Below are positions 1-7,594 of a stretch of 18,119 nucleotides of DNA, piece after piece. The stretch is from Treponema sp. (GTDB taxonomy: Bacteria > Spirochaetota > Spirochaetia > Treponematales > Treponemataceae), in NCBI GenBank assembly GCA_017617145.1, contig JAFZWX010000226.1, positions 1 through 18,119 on the forward strand. The letters are read 5' to 3'. How positions within the stretch are numbered: the stretch's first letter is position 1; every line of letters starts with the position of its first letter. The notes under the pieces were generated by a model that did no database searches, had not been told where the DNA came from, and saw only the letters and a program-made list of their open reading frames with translations. A program made the translations under genes and the position numbers.

Positions 1-42
1 ATATAATAAGCATTAATATCTTAATTAAAGAGGTTTATAGAA

Positions 43-1887
43 ATGAAACGATTATTTGTTTTTTTAATGGCACTTACTTTTTTCTGTTCTTCTTTTACAG
101 CTTGTAAGCAGAATGCAGAGAAAAAGGAAAAAGAAAGGCCTTTACCGGAAGGAGTTGACGGAAGGTTCAAACTTCATGATTATTACAGTTATAATCTTGA
201 TGATTATCAGTTTATGATAATGACTGACGAAAAATTATCTTTTGTGTATGAAATTGAATTAAATAATCCTGGTGATACATATATCATCCTTAATACTGAT
301 ATGAATAATCAGATGAGATATGCGTGTGCCCAAAAAACAGGCTTACGATGTGACTGTGTATTTACATTGCGTGATTCAGAAGGAAATGCTGTAGAAGTTT
401 TAGACCAGCAAGGTTCTATAAAACTAGACGGAAAAACAGATGATCAGGCTTTTTCGTTTATCTGTCCGGAAGAAAAAGGAACATATTATCTTGAAATAAT
501 TCCATACAACATAGAAAATAGAGGAAATGTTGGTTTATATTTATATCATGGAAAACCAATTTCTGATTTTACATTAGATTTGACAAATGTAACTGTAGGA
601 GTCGGTAATTCAGTAAATGTTCCTTTTACCTATACAAGTGAAGATGCTACTGATTCTTATGGATTTTATTTTTTTGCAGTCCCATACGGTTCTAGTGATA
701 ATATGACTGATTATAGTATTTCATCAACTTGTGTGGTAAATAAGGACGGTACAGGTTACGTAACTGTTTATGGAATTATACCTGGAAATGGAAGTTTTAG
801 AATAAAAGAAGGTGTTTCTGGAATAGAAAGAAATTGTAATGTATCTGTATATATAGATACGACAGCGTCTTATGAGTCGATTCCCTGTGGAACATCTTTA
901 TCTCCGTCTGACAGTGATTTTACAGTTGTAAATTCGGAAGGTTATGTTCAATCTAAACTATATGAGTTAAATTTGACAAAAGATGTTAATTATATGATTG
1001 ATTATCTTTCTTCTTGGGAACAATCATATTGGTATGTATTATATGATTCTACTGGTTCAAAACTGGTTTCCGCTATAAATGATAAATTGTGTCTTAGACC
1101 GGAAACATCAGGAAAATATTATTTGTTAGTAAAAAATTATGATACATATAGTGATGGGGTAACGGGTGTTTATCTTCATTCAGTTACAGCCATATCATCG
1201 CTTCAGTTTGCAAACACTCAGGAGACCTTGAAAATAGGTGAATCTAAAACAATGAATGCTTCATATACAGGTTCTTCTGATTTTTCGCTGGCATTTGAAA
1301 TTGAAAACAATAATGAACAGGTATATATTGAACGAATTGATAATAACGGAGACGGTACAGTTTCTGTTAAGCTTGTTTCCTTAGGTCCTGTGGATTCTGA
1401 TATATATCTTGTAGAAAAGGTTTCATGTTTAAGAACACGCTGCAGAATAAAAGCAGAGTTTATTTCTTCAGATGCAATTCCAATCAATTCGTCTGCAATC
1501 GGAAATCAGTCAAGTGTAAATCAAAATGATTATACCAAGTCTTATCTTGATAGAAGAACTGCTGTATATTATAAGCTTGAACTTGAAGCAGATAAAGAAT
1601 ATCATCTGGAAGTTTTTGATAACTGTGCTTATAAGCGTTTCTTCAGTGAAATACCGGATGGTTTTTCACTTACAGACGGATTGTTTTATATGTATGATTC
1701 TCAAGGAAATATTGTGACTGTAAATGACAAGGGTAATATAAGAAAAAGGTTTGATGGTTCTGATAATGCTTATGATGGATATTATACACCGTCCGCTTCA
1801 GGAACATATTATTTATTATTAACACTTTATAATCCTGAAAGCAGTGGTGAAGGAGACGTATACTTTCATATCTACAAAGCGGATTAG
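43..1887 (+). CDS. Multi-domain lipoprotein with repeated beta-rich modules, function unknown
   Basis: A 614-residue predicted lipoprotein. The N-terminus has a basic start, a hydrophobic core and a lipobox SFTAC with the acylated Cys at residue 21, followed by a charged linker, so it should be anchored in a membrane and face the periplasm or cell surface. The mature part alternates two kinds of module. Three pre-peptidase-C-terminal-like (PPC) beta-sandwiches each end in a GTYYL/GKYYL motif near residues 146, 357 and 587. Two Ig-like modules start near residues 173 and 384. There are no catalytic motifs, so a binding or structural role is inferred. The start is supported by an AAAGAGGT ribosome site at 27-34. 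A TATAAT at 2-7 could be its -10, but the -35 would lie outside the window. A terminator follows at 2029-2065. The PPC assignment rests on motif pattern only. Confidence 0.8.
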   Translation: MKRLFVFLMALTFFCSSFTACKQNAEKKEKERPLPEGVDGRFKLHDYYSYNLDDYQFMIMTDEKLSFVYEIELNNPGDTYIILNTDMNNQMRYACAQKTGLRCDCVFTLRDSEGNAVEVLDQQGSIKLDGKTDDQAFSFICPEEKGTYYLEIIPYNIENRGNVGLYLYHGKPISDFTLDLTNVTVGVGNSVNVPFTYTSEDATDSYGFYFFAVPYGSSDNMTDYSISSTCVVNKDGTGYVTVYGIIPGNGSFRIKEGVSGIERNCNVSVYIDTTASYESIPCGTSLSPSDSDFTVVNSEGYVQSKLYELNLTKDVNYMIDYLSSWEQSYWYVLYDSTGSKLVSAINDKLCLRPETSGKYYLLVKNYDTYSDGVTGVYLHSVTAISSLQFANTQETLKIGESKTMNASYTGSSDFSLAFEIENNNEQVYIERIDNNGDGTVSVKLVSLGPVDSDIYLVEKVSCLRTRCRIKAEFISSDAIPINSSAIGNQSSVNQNDYTKSYLDRRTAVYYKLELEADKEYHLEVFDNCAYKRFFSEIPDGFSLTDGLFYMYDSQGNIVTVNDKGNIRKRFDGSDNAYDGYYTPSASGTYYLLLTLYNPESSGEGDVYFHIYKAD

Positions 1888-1943
1888 TCAGGATTATCAG
1901 GCAGATACTAGAATCTTTTTTTACTTTGTGATAATATACAATC

Positions 1944-1959
1944 TCAGTATGAATACTGA
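1944..1959. repeat. Short perfect inverted repeat in the 3' region of the lipoprotein gene
   Basis: TCAGTAT and ATACTGA are separated by 2 bases, giving a 7-bp perfect dyad in AT-rich sequence between the lipoprotein stop and its terminator. No T-run follows, so it is not itself a terminator. It could be an operator-like site or chance. Nothing else recognisable was seen between 1888 and 2028. Confidence 0.3.
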
Positions 1960-2028
1960 AGTTTGTTTAGAAATTTTTATTCTCAAGGTAAAAAAATCTG
2001 TTCATACTATTTTTATTTTGTGATTTCT

Positions 2029-2065
2029 AAGGCGAAATTCTTTTTTAAGGATTTCGCTTTTTTTT
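2029..2065 (+). terminator. Rho-independent terminator of the lipoprotein gene
   Basis: The stem is GCGAAATTC (2032-2040) against GGATTTCGC (2049-2057), nine pairs including one T-G wobble, with an 8-base loop and flanking A/T pairing. It is followed directly by a run of eight T residues (2058-2065). It separates the lipoprotein gene from the KilA-N gene. Confidence 0.85.
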
Positions 2066-2117
2066 ATAATTACTCTGAATTTGGAGTTAAAAACAAATGT
2101 GAGAGGAGGTAATCTTT

Positions 2118-2918
2118 ATGGCAAAGATAACAGTTAAAGATACTGATATTGCAATTGTTCAAGTGAACAATGAAGATTATTTTTGTCTCACCGACATGTT
2201 GAAAGCTAAAGACGGTGATTTTTTTGTTACGGATTGGCTTAGAAATCGAAACACGCTTGAATATATTGGTATTTGGGAACAAGTATACAATCCCGGTTTT
2301 AATTACGGCGAATTCGCCATAATTAAAAGTCAGGCAGGATTGAACAGCTTTAAAATAAGTGTAAAAGAATTTGTTGAACGGACAAATGCCATCAGTTTAC
2401 AGGCAAAAGCAGGTCGTTACGGCGGCACTTATGCACATAAAGATATAGCTCTTGAATTTGCTATGTGGATAAGTCCTGAATTCAAGATTTATATTGTCAA
2501 AGAATTTCAACGCTTAAAAGATGAAGAACAAAAGCAGCTCGGTTGGTCTGTAAAGAGAGAGCTTTCTAAGTTGAATTATCATATTCATACAGATGCGATA
2601 AAGCAGAATCTGATTCCACCGGAGCTTACGTCACAGCAAAAATCTTTTGTTTATGCAGAGAAGGCAGATGTTTTAAATGTTGCGCTTTTGGGTATTACTG
2701 CAAAAGAATGGAGAGAAGCAAATCCTGATTTGAAGGGAAATATCCGTGATTATGCAACGATAAATCAGTTGATTTGTCTGAGTAATATGGAAAATCTGAA
2801 TGCTGTGTTTATTCAGAAGGGAATTGAACAGCAGGAAAGACTTGTAGAACTGAATAAAATTGCAATTCAGCAGATGAAAGTTCTGGAAACTGTTGAAGAC
2901 AGACAATTGTTGAAGTGA
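2118..2918 (+). CDS. KilA-N domain protein
   Basis: A 266-residue protein with an N-terminal KilA-N domain. The hallmarks are YFCLTDMLKA near residue 20, and GRYGGTYAHKDIALEFA followed by MWISPEF near residues 98-121. KilA-N is a DNA-binding module of phage and viral antirepressors and regulators. The C-terminal half (about residues 130-266) is helical and charged and may multimerise; I recognise no enzyme motif in it. An AGGAGG site (2104-2109) sits 8 bases before the ATG and decides the start. A TATAAT at 2065-2070, overlapping the tail of the preceding terminator, could be its -10, with only a weak -35. No terminator separates it from carB 72 bases downstream, so some readthrough is possible. 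No phage structural genes are nearby. A DNA-binding regulatory or defence-related role is inferred, not shown. Confidence 0.85.
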   Translation: MAKITVKDTDIAIVQVNNEDYFCLTDMLKAKDGDFFVTDWLRNRNTLEYIGIWEQVYNPGFNYGEFAIIKSQAGLNSFKISVKEFVERTNAISLQAKAGRYGGTYAHKDIALEFAMWISPEFKIYIVKEFQRLKDEEQKQLGWSVKRELSKLNYHIHTDAIKQNLIPPELTSQQKSFVYAEKADVLNVALLGITAKEWREANPDLKGNIRDYATINQLICLSNMENLNAVFIQKGIEQQERLVELNKIAIQQMKVLETVEDRQLLK

Positions 2919-2990
2919 GAATGACACATGGTATGTCCGGTGTAAGTCCGAATATTATAAAACAGATTTTTAATAGGAGTGTAAAAATAT

Positions 2991-5900
2991 ATGAAAAGAA
3001 CAGACATCAACAAGGTTTTGATTATTGGTTCGGGGCCGATTGTTATTGGACAGGCTTGCGAGTTTGACTATTCGGGAACTCAGGCTTGTAAGGCTTTGCG
3101 CGAACAGGGATACAAGATTGTTTTGGTAAACTCAAACCCTGCTACTATTATGACTGACCCAGTTATGGCAGATGCTACTTATATTGAGCCGCTTAATGTT
3201 GAGCGTCTTTCGCAGATTATTGAAAAGGAACGTCCAGATGCGCTGCTTCCTAACCTTGGTGGACAGACTGGTTTGAATATGGCTTGTGAGCTTAATAAGG
3301 CCGGCGTTCTTGATAAATATGGTGTAAAGGTTATTGGTGTAAATCTTGATGCTATTGAGCGTGGTGAAGACCGTGAGATTTTTAAGGAGACAATGAAGAG
3401 TCTTGGAATTGAAACTCCACGTTCCGGCATTTGTCATACTGTAGAAGGTGCTGAAAAGATTGCTGAAGAAATCGGCTTCCCTCTGGTTGTTCGTCCTGCT
3501 TATACTATGGGCGGTCAGGGCGGTGGATTCTGCTACAATGTTGAAGAGCTTCGCACTATTGTTGCCAACGGTCTGGATCTTTCTATGACTCATCAGTGTT
3601 TGATTGAAGAGTCTATTCTTGGTTGGGAAGAGCTTGAAGTTGAAGTTGTTCGCGATTCCAAGAACCAGATGATTGCAATTTGTTTTATTGAAAACATTGA
3701 TGCTGTTGGTGTTCATACCGGTGACTCTTTCTGTTCTGCTCCGTTTATGACTATTGATAAGGAGCTTGAGGCAAGACTCCAGCGCGACGCATTTAAGATT
3801 GTAGAGTCGATTGGTGTTATTGGTGGTACTAACGTTCAGTTTGCACATAACCCAAAAACCGGTCGTGTTGTTATTATTGAAATTAACCCTCGTACTTCTC
3901 GTTCGTCGGCTTTGGCTTCTAAGGCTACAGGTTTCCCAATTGCGCTGATTTCTGCAAAATTGGCTTCTGGTATGACGCTTGATGAGATTCCTTACTGGCG
4001 CGATGGTACTTTGGAAAAATATACTCCGGGTGGAGCTCCGGACGGCGACTATGTTGTATTGAAGTTTGCACGCTGGGCATTTGAAAAGTTCCGTGGTGTT
4101 GAAGATTCTCTTGGTACTTCTATGAAGGCTGTTGGTGAAGTTATGTCTATCGGTAAGACTTTCAAAGAGACTTTCCAGAAGGCTATCCGTGGTTTGGAAA
4201 ATGGCCGCTCGGGACTTGGTTTTGCCAAGGACTTTAACCGCAAGAGCGCTGATGAACTTTGCGAAATGCTTAAGACTGCTTCAAGCGAGCGCTACTTCCA
4301 GTTGTACGAGGCAATCCGTAAGGGTGTTTCGCTTGATAAGCTTTATGAAATTACTTACGTTAAAAAATACTTCCTTGAGCAGATGAAAGAGCTTGTTGAC
4401 CTTGAAGAGGAAATGCTTAAGAACCCTGGACGCGTTCCTGAAGACAAGCTTTTGATTCAGGCTAAGAAGGACGGCTTCAGCGACAAGTACCTCTCAAAGA
4501 TTTTGAAGGTTGCAGAAAAAGATATCCGTAACCGCCGCAAGGAACTTGGAATTAAAGAAGCTTGGCTTTCTGTTCCTGTAAGCGGTGTTGAAAATGCTAA
4601 CTACTACTATTCTACATATAATGCTGAGGACAAATCGGTTGCAACCGACAACAAGAAAAAGATTATGATTCTTGGCGGTGGTCCAAACAGAATTGGTCAG
4701 GGTATTGAGTTTGACTACTGCTGCTGTCATGCGGCTATGCAGCTTAAGGAAATGGGCTACGAGACAATCATCGTAAACTGTAACCCTGAAACTGTTTCTA
4801 CTGACTATGATACTTCTGATAAGCTTTACTTTGAACCGGTTACAACAGAAGATGTTCTTCAGATTTACGAAAAGGAAAAGCCATTCGGAGTTATCGTTCA
4901 GTTTGGTGGACAGACTCCGCTTAATATTGCGCGCGAACTTCAGGAAAACGGAGTTAACATCTTGGGAACAAGCATCGACTCTATCGACATTGCCGAAGAC
5001 CGCGACCTCTTCCGCCACATGATGGAAAAACTTGAAATCCCAATGCCGGAAAGCGGAATGGCTATCAACTTTGAAGAAGCTAAGGCCTGCGCTGATAAGA
5101 TCGGCTACCCTATCATGATTCGTCCTTCTTTCGTTCTTGGTGGACGCGGAATGGAAGTAATTTATGATGAAGCTACTTTGAAAGAATACGTTGAAAAGGC
5201 TGTTGGTGTTACACCGGATCGCCCATTGCTCATCGACCGCTTCCTTAAGAATGCTCTTGAATGTGAAGCAGACGCTCTTGCAGACTCAACCCACGTTTAC
5301 ATTCCTGCTGTTATGGAGCACGTTGAGCTTGCAGGTATTCACTCGGGAGACTCTGCCTGTGTAATTCCTCCGGTTTCGATTCCGGCTGATAATCTTGCAA
5401 CAATTAAAGAATATACAAAGAAGATTGCAGAGTCTTTGCACGTTTGCGGTTTGATGAACATGCAGTACGCAATCGAAGACGGAAAGGTTTACGTAATTGA
5501 AGCAAACCCTCGTGCAAGCCGTACAGTTCCACTTGTATCAAAGGTTTGTGATACACAGATGGCTCGTCTGGCAACCCGCATGATGCTTGGTGAATCACTT
5601 GAATCACTCGGCCTCAAAGACAAGAAGATTCCTTACTACGGCGCAAAAGAGGCTGTATTGCCTTGGAGCCGCTTCCCTGGAGTTGACCCAATCCTTGGAC
5701 CAGAAATGCGTTCAACAGGTGAAGTTCTTGGTCTGGCAGATACCTTCCCTCTGGCCTTCTACAAAGCAGAGGAAGCCGCAGGTTCTGAATTGCCACACGC
5801 TCCGGCTGCCTGGGAAAACAAAAAGGTTCTCATCTCTCTGAGCAACAAAGAAAGCCAGAAAGAAGAAGTTCTCACAATCGGAAAAACTTTGAAGGACCTT

Positions 5901-6239
5901 GGCTTTACCCTGGTTGGAACTCAAGGCACCGCCGACTTCTACAACGCCAACGGAATCAAGTGCGAAGTTGTAAACAAAATCGGTGCCGGCCGCCCAGACG
6001 TTGTAGACTTGATTATGAACAAGGAAGTTTGCCTTGTAATCAACACACCAAAAGCAAAACGCAACTACGCCGAAGACCGCAAGACAATCCGCAAGGCTTG
6101 TTTGAAGTATAAGGTTTCTTATATTACAACACTCGCTGGAGCTCTGGCTGCTGTTAAGGGTATTGAAAGCGTTAAGAATGGTAACGGTGGTGAAGGTGGA
6201 GTTAAGAGCCTTCAGGAATATCACAGTTTGATTAAATAA
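2991..6239 (+). CDS. carB: Carbamoyl-phosphate synthase large subunit
   Basis: A 1082-residue protein, close to the 1073 of E. coli CarB. With the CarA glutaminase it makes carbamoyl phosphate from glutamine-derived ammonia, bicarbonate and two ATP, for pyrimidine and arginine synthesis. The domain order is complete: the carboxyphosphate ATP-grasp half opens with LIIGSGPIVIGQACEFDYSG, followed by an oligomerisation domain (about 400-550). The carbamoyl-phosphate ATP-grasp half begins near residue 555 with ILGGGPNRIGQGIEFDY, and an MGS-like allosteric domain runs from about 942. The metal ligands are present in both halves (Q283/E297/N299 and Q825/E837/N839). The MGS domain keeps the TQGT, VNK and INT phosphate-binding motifs, so control by nucleotides or ornithine is plausible. 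Near the C-terminus is a Gly-rich stretch (NGNGGEGG) that looks like an insertion. TAGGAG (2973-2978) precedes the ATG. carA is not in the window. Confidence 0.98.
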   Translation: MKRTDINKVLIIGSGPIVIGQACEFDYSGTQACKALREQGYKIVLVNSNPATIMTDPVMADATYIEPLNVERLSQIIEKERPDALLPNLGGQTGLNMACELNKAGVLDKYGVKVIGVNLDAIERGEDREIFKETMKSLGIETPRSGICHTVEGAEKIAEEIGFPLVVRPAYTMGGQGGGFCYNVEELRTIVANGLDLSMTHQCLIEESILGWEELEVEVVRDSKNQMIAICFIENIDAVGVHTGDSFCSAPFMTIDKELEARLQRDAFKIVESIGVIGGTNVQFAHNPKTGRVVIIEINPRTSRSSALASKATGFPIALISAKLASGMTLDEIPYWRDGTLEKYTPGGAPDGDYVVLKFARWAFEKFRGVEDSLGTSMKAVGEVMSIGKTFKETFQKAIRGLENGRSGLGFAKDFNRKSADELCEMLKTASSERYFQLYEAIRKGVSLDKLYEITYVKKYFLEQMKELVDLEEEMLKNPGRVPEDKLLIQAKKDGFSDKYLSKILKVAEKDIRNRRKELGIKEAWLSVPVSGVENANYYYSTYNAEDKSVATDNKKKIMILGGGPNRIGQGIEFDYCCCHAAMQLKEMGYETIIVNCNPETVSTDYDTSDKLYFEPVTTEDVLQIYEKEKPFGVIVQFGGQTPLNIARELQENGVNILGTSIDSIDIAEDRDLFRHMMEKLEIPMPESGMAINFEEAKACADKIGYPIMIRPSFVLGGRGMEVIYDEATLKEYVEKAVGVTPDRPLLIDRFLKNALECEADALADSTHVYIPAVMEHVELAGIHSGDSACVIPPVSIPADNLATIKEYTKKIAESLHVCGLMNMQYAIEDGKVYVIEANPRASRTVPLVSKVCDTQMARLATRMMLGESLESLGLKDKKIPYYGAKEAVLPWSRFPGVDPILGPEMRSTGEVLGLADTFPLAFYKAEEAAGSELPHAPAAWENKKVLISLSNKESQKEEVLTIGKTLKDLGFTLVGTQGTADFYNANGIKCEVVNKIGAGRPDVVDLIMNKEVCLVINTPKAKRNYAEDRKTIRKACLKYKVSYITTLAGALAAVKGIESVKNGNGGEGGVKSLQEYHSLIK

Positions 6240-6240
6240 A

Positions 6241-6269
6241 AGATTCCCCGGTCAAGCCGGGGAATGACA
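6241..6269 (+). repeat. Dispersed palindromic repeat, family A, copy 1
   Basis: It begins 2 bases after the carB stop codon. A perfect 9-bp stem, ATTCCCCGG (6243-6251) and CCGGGGAAT (6257-6265), closes a TCAAG loop and is flanked by AG and GACA. The second copy lies in inverse orientation at 6327-6355. Of 29 positions, 22 match, and the seven differences all lie in the stem, where they preserve base pairing. Confidence 0.8.
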
Positions 6270-6274
6270 CCGGG

Positions 6275-6317
6275 GTCCCTGAGGATTGCACTGCGGTACC
6301 TGAGCCTGTCGAAGGGC
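6275..6317 (-). repeat. Dispersed repeat, family B, degenerate copy plus partial tandem copy
   Basis: Positions 6295-6317 read on the minus strand match, at 21 of 23 positions, the repeat found intact at 7493-7515 and 11375-11397. A 10-base piece of the same repeat, GGTCCCTGAG, also occurs at 6275-6284. This suggests a tandem or truncated copy inserted between the two family-A palindromes. Confidence 0.7.
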
Positions 6318-6326
6318 CACACCACA

Positions 6327-6355
6327 TGTCATTGTCGAGCTTGACCCGACAATCT
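6327..6355 (-). repeat. Dispersed palindromic repeat, family A, copy 2 (inverted)
   Basis: On the minus strand it reads AGATTGTCGGG, then TCAAG, then the pairing arm. The stem is 9 bp with one G-T wobble and the loop is the same TCAAG as copy 1. Three pairs (6-22, 7-21 and 9-19 of the repeat) differ from copy 1 on both sides and still pair. Confidence 0.8.
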
Positions 6356-6363
6356 TTCTTATG

Positions 6364-6394
6364 AACGCCAGTTCCAATGGAGCTGGCGTTTTTT
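6364..6394 (+). terminator. Rho-independent terminator downstream of carB
   Basis: AACGCCAGTTCC (6364-6375) pairs with GGAGCTGGCGTT (6379-6390) over 12 bp, including one T-G wobble, with a 3-base loop. The TTTTTT run ends at 6394. It lies about 125 bp after the carB stop, beyond the repeat cluster, and is oriented for plus-strand transcripts. Confidence 0.85.
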
Positions 6395-6421
6395 CGTGAA
6401 GTCGCAAAATGCGACTTCACG
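6395..6421. repeat. Perfect 12-bp hairpin between carB terminator and ORF6N gene
   Basis: CGTGAAGTCGCA (6395-6406) and TGCGACTTCACG (6410-6421) pair perfectly around AAA. It starts immediately after the T-run of the carB terminator and lies 20 bp past the 3' end of the minus-strand ORF6N gene. It has no adjacent T-run on either strand, so it may be an mRNA 3'-end stabiliser, a back-up terminator or another dispersed palindrome. Confidence 0.65.
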
Positions 6422-6441
6422 GACTTCTTGTTATGTTTTTT

Positions 6442-7404
6442 TTACACCACTAAAATCGGATTCTTCTTCAAATCATCTACAATCTTATGATACACTTTTG
6501 TATCTTCAATTTTTGTTATGGTATTGATTTTATTGCCAGAGTCTTTTGACGAGGCTCCACAATGATAGATTTTTTCATCAGGCGTGTTGTAATCAAGTAC
6601 AATATAACGGTCGTGGTAAATGCCGTTGGTCTTTTGAAATGAAAGTTTAATACTAGGATACTCTTTTGTGAAATCCGAGAGTTCAGTTCTATTCAGTCCT
6701 TTGTGAATGTTGTCGGAAAAAACAATAATTTGTACAGCCGTTTTTGCGTATGAAAGCAAGGTGAGAGTTTTTAAGTTTATATAATTATCAATTACATAAA
6801 TCGTTTGTTTTGCTTGCTGATAAATTTTTATATAAGCGGTATCTGCCTCAACTGCTTTGCCGTTTAGAACAAGAACTTCGCGTATAGCCGACAATTCTGA
6901 AAAATCGTTGATTATACTCATAAGGTAATCTTTAGAGACCATCGTTTCTTTTATTTGGGCTATGTCGTCCGTGTTTCTTACAGTCTGAATCGAAAGATTT
7001 GCAAGTTCTGTACCATCAAGGAGTGCACGATTATCAAGAATAAAATCTTTCATTTTTTTGAAGATTCGTATGAGAGCTTTGCTTTGCTGGGTAGCAAGTT
7101 CTCCTTTTAGAACAGTCATAAGCATATAGATTCCCTGTTCAGTAAAGGCATAGGGAAGGTATTTGGAGTATTTTCCTTGTTCTAAGGTCAAAAAATTTGA
7201 CCTTAGAAATTCATTAACTTCATCTTTGGTAAGTTGGAATCTAAAATCCTCATCAAATTTTTCGATATTATTACGAACCTGCTGGTTAAATGCTTTTGTC
7301 GTATATCCGTAGATTTGTGCTAAATCCATATCCAGCATGACTTTAACACCACGGATGGTGTAGATTTTGTTTTCGATTTGTAAGGTTGAAATTTCTTTTT
7401 CCAT
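6442..7404 (-). CDS. ORF6N domain protein with C-terminal PLD-like region (paralog 1)
   Basis: A 320-residue protein. Residues 1-95 form an ORF6N domain, a phage-antirepressor-type DNA-binding module. Its signature is MLDMDLAQIYGYTTKAFNQQ, followed by AFTEQGIYMLMTVLKG, a region shared with RhuM-like proteins. The C-terminal half (about 175-320) looks like a degenerate phospholipase-D fold: VIDNYI near 205, then HDRYIVLD at 264-271, which is HxKx4D with Lys replaced by Arg, then a YHCGASSKDSG loop. A DNA-binding protein with a nucleic-acid or lipid-hydrolase-like tail is inferred. GGAGG sits just before the ATG. It is the paralog of the gene at 13137-14042, and both have the same promoter and leader. 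Its coding region contains the palindrome at 7180-7208. Confidence 0.85.
   Translation of the reverse strand: MEKEISTLQIENKIYTIRGVKVMLDMDLAQIYGYTTKAFNQQVRNNIEKFDEDFRFQLTKDEVNEFLRSNFLTLEQGKYSKYLPYAFTEQGIYMLMTVLKGELATQQSKALIRIFKKMKDFILDNRALLDGTELANLSIQTVRNTDDIAQIKETMVSKDYLMSIINDFSELSAIREVLVLNGKAVEADTAYIKIYQQAKQTIYVIDNYINLKTLTLLSYAKTAVQIIVFSDNIHKGLNRTELSDFTKEYPSIKLSFQKTNGIYHDRYIVLDYNTPDEKIYHCGASSKDSGNKINTITKIEDTKVYHKIVDDLKKNPILVV
7180..7208. repeat. Long palindrome inside ORF6N paralog 1
   Basis: TTCTAAGGTCAAA (7180-7192) and TTTGACCTTAGAA (7196-7208) form a perfect 13-bp stem around AAA. It encodes FLRSNFLTLE in the minus-strand gene. A homologous palindrome lies at the same codons of the second ORF6N gene. 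Confidence 0.8.
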
Positions 7405-7588
7405 ACCATAGCCTCCAGGAGTTTTTGAGATTCAGCGCTTGTCCAACCCCGGGCCTGAATTATGGTAAAGAAAATAAAAGAGATGTTATTAAGCCCTTCG
7501 ACAAGCTCAGGGACCCCGAGAATTATAACCACACATACTAACAAACGCTAATAATTGTTGGATATGACCTTCTGTGCGGTGGCTTTAC
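7405..7588 (-). ncRNA. Conserved 5' leader of ORF6N paralog 1 (candidate structured RNA)
   Basis: The untranslated leader runs about 184 nt from the predicted start of transcription to the ORF6N ATG. Three blocks match the leader of the second ORF6N gene: 7440-7474 (35/35), 7514-7545 (32/32) and 7557-7588 (30/32). Visible pairing in both copies includes an 8-bp helix of TGTGCGGT (7573-7580) with ACCACACA (7528-7535), an inner AACAA/TTGTT helix, and near the ribosome site ATTCAG/CTGAAT. A dispersed repeat (7493-7515) occupies the variable middle. No conserved short peptide is encoded. Confidence 0.55.
7493..7515 (+). repeat. Dispersed repeat, family B, intact copy in ORF6N leader
   Basis: A 23-bp sequence (GCCCTTCGACAAGCTCAGGG then ACC) identical to 11375-11397. 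It lies in the part of the leader where the second ORF6N leader instead has a short GGGC-TGT-GCCC hairpin (14131-14141), so it appears to be an insertion or replacement. Confidence 0.85.
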
Positions 7589-7594
7589 GATTTA

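Noticed and set aside
2921..2996. Short frame starting ATGACACATGG between the KilA-N gene and carB.
   Set aside because: It has no ribosome site, runs into carB out of frame, and has no recognisable homology.
6240..6440. A CRISPR array in the repeat-rich gap after carB.
   Set aside because: The repeats are two inverted palindromes plus an unrelated element, without regular spacers of equal length or any cas gene.
7320..7544. Small minus-strand reading frame through the ORF6N leader.
   Set aside because: It starts at a TTG and crosses the dispersed repeat (read as VPELVEG). The matching frame in the second leader ends early with a different sequence, so it is not a conserved leader peptide.
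7440..7563. GTCCAAC and GTTGGAT at the two ends of the ORF6N leader look like the R boxes of an integron attC site.
   Set aside because: The second copy has TTCCAAC, which breaks the consensus. No inner L-box pairing was found, the interior does not fold as an attC, and the 6-kb R-M cassette between the copies is not a gene cassette.
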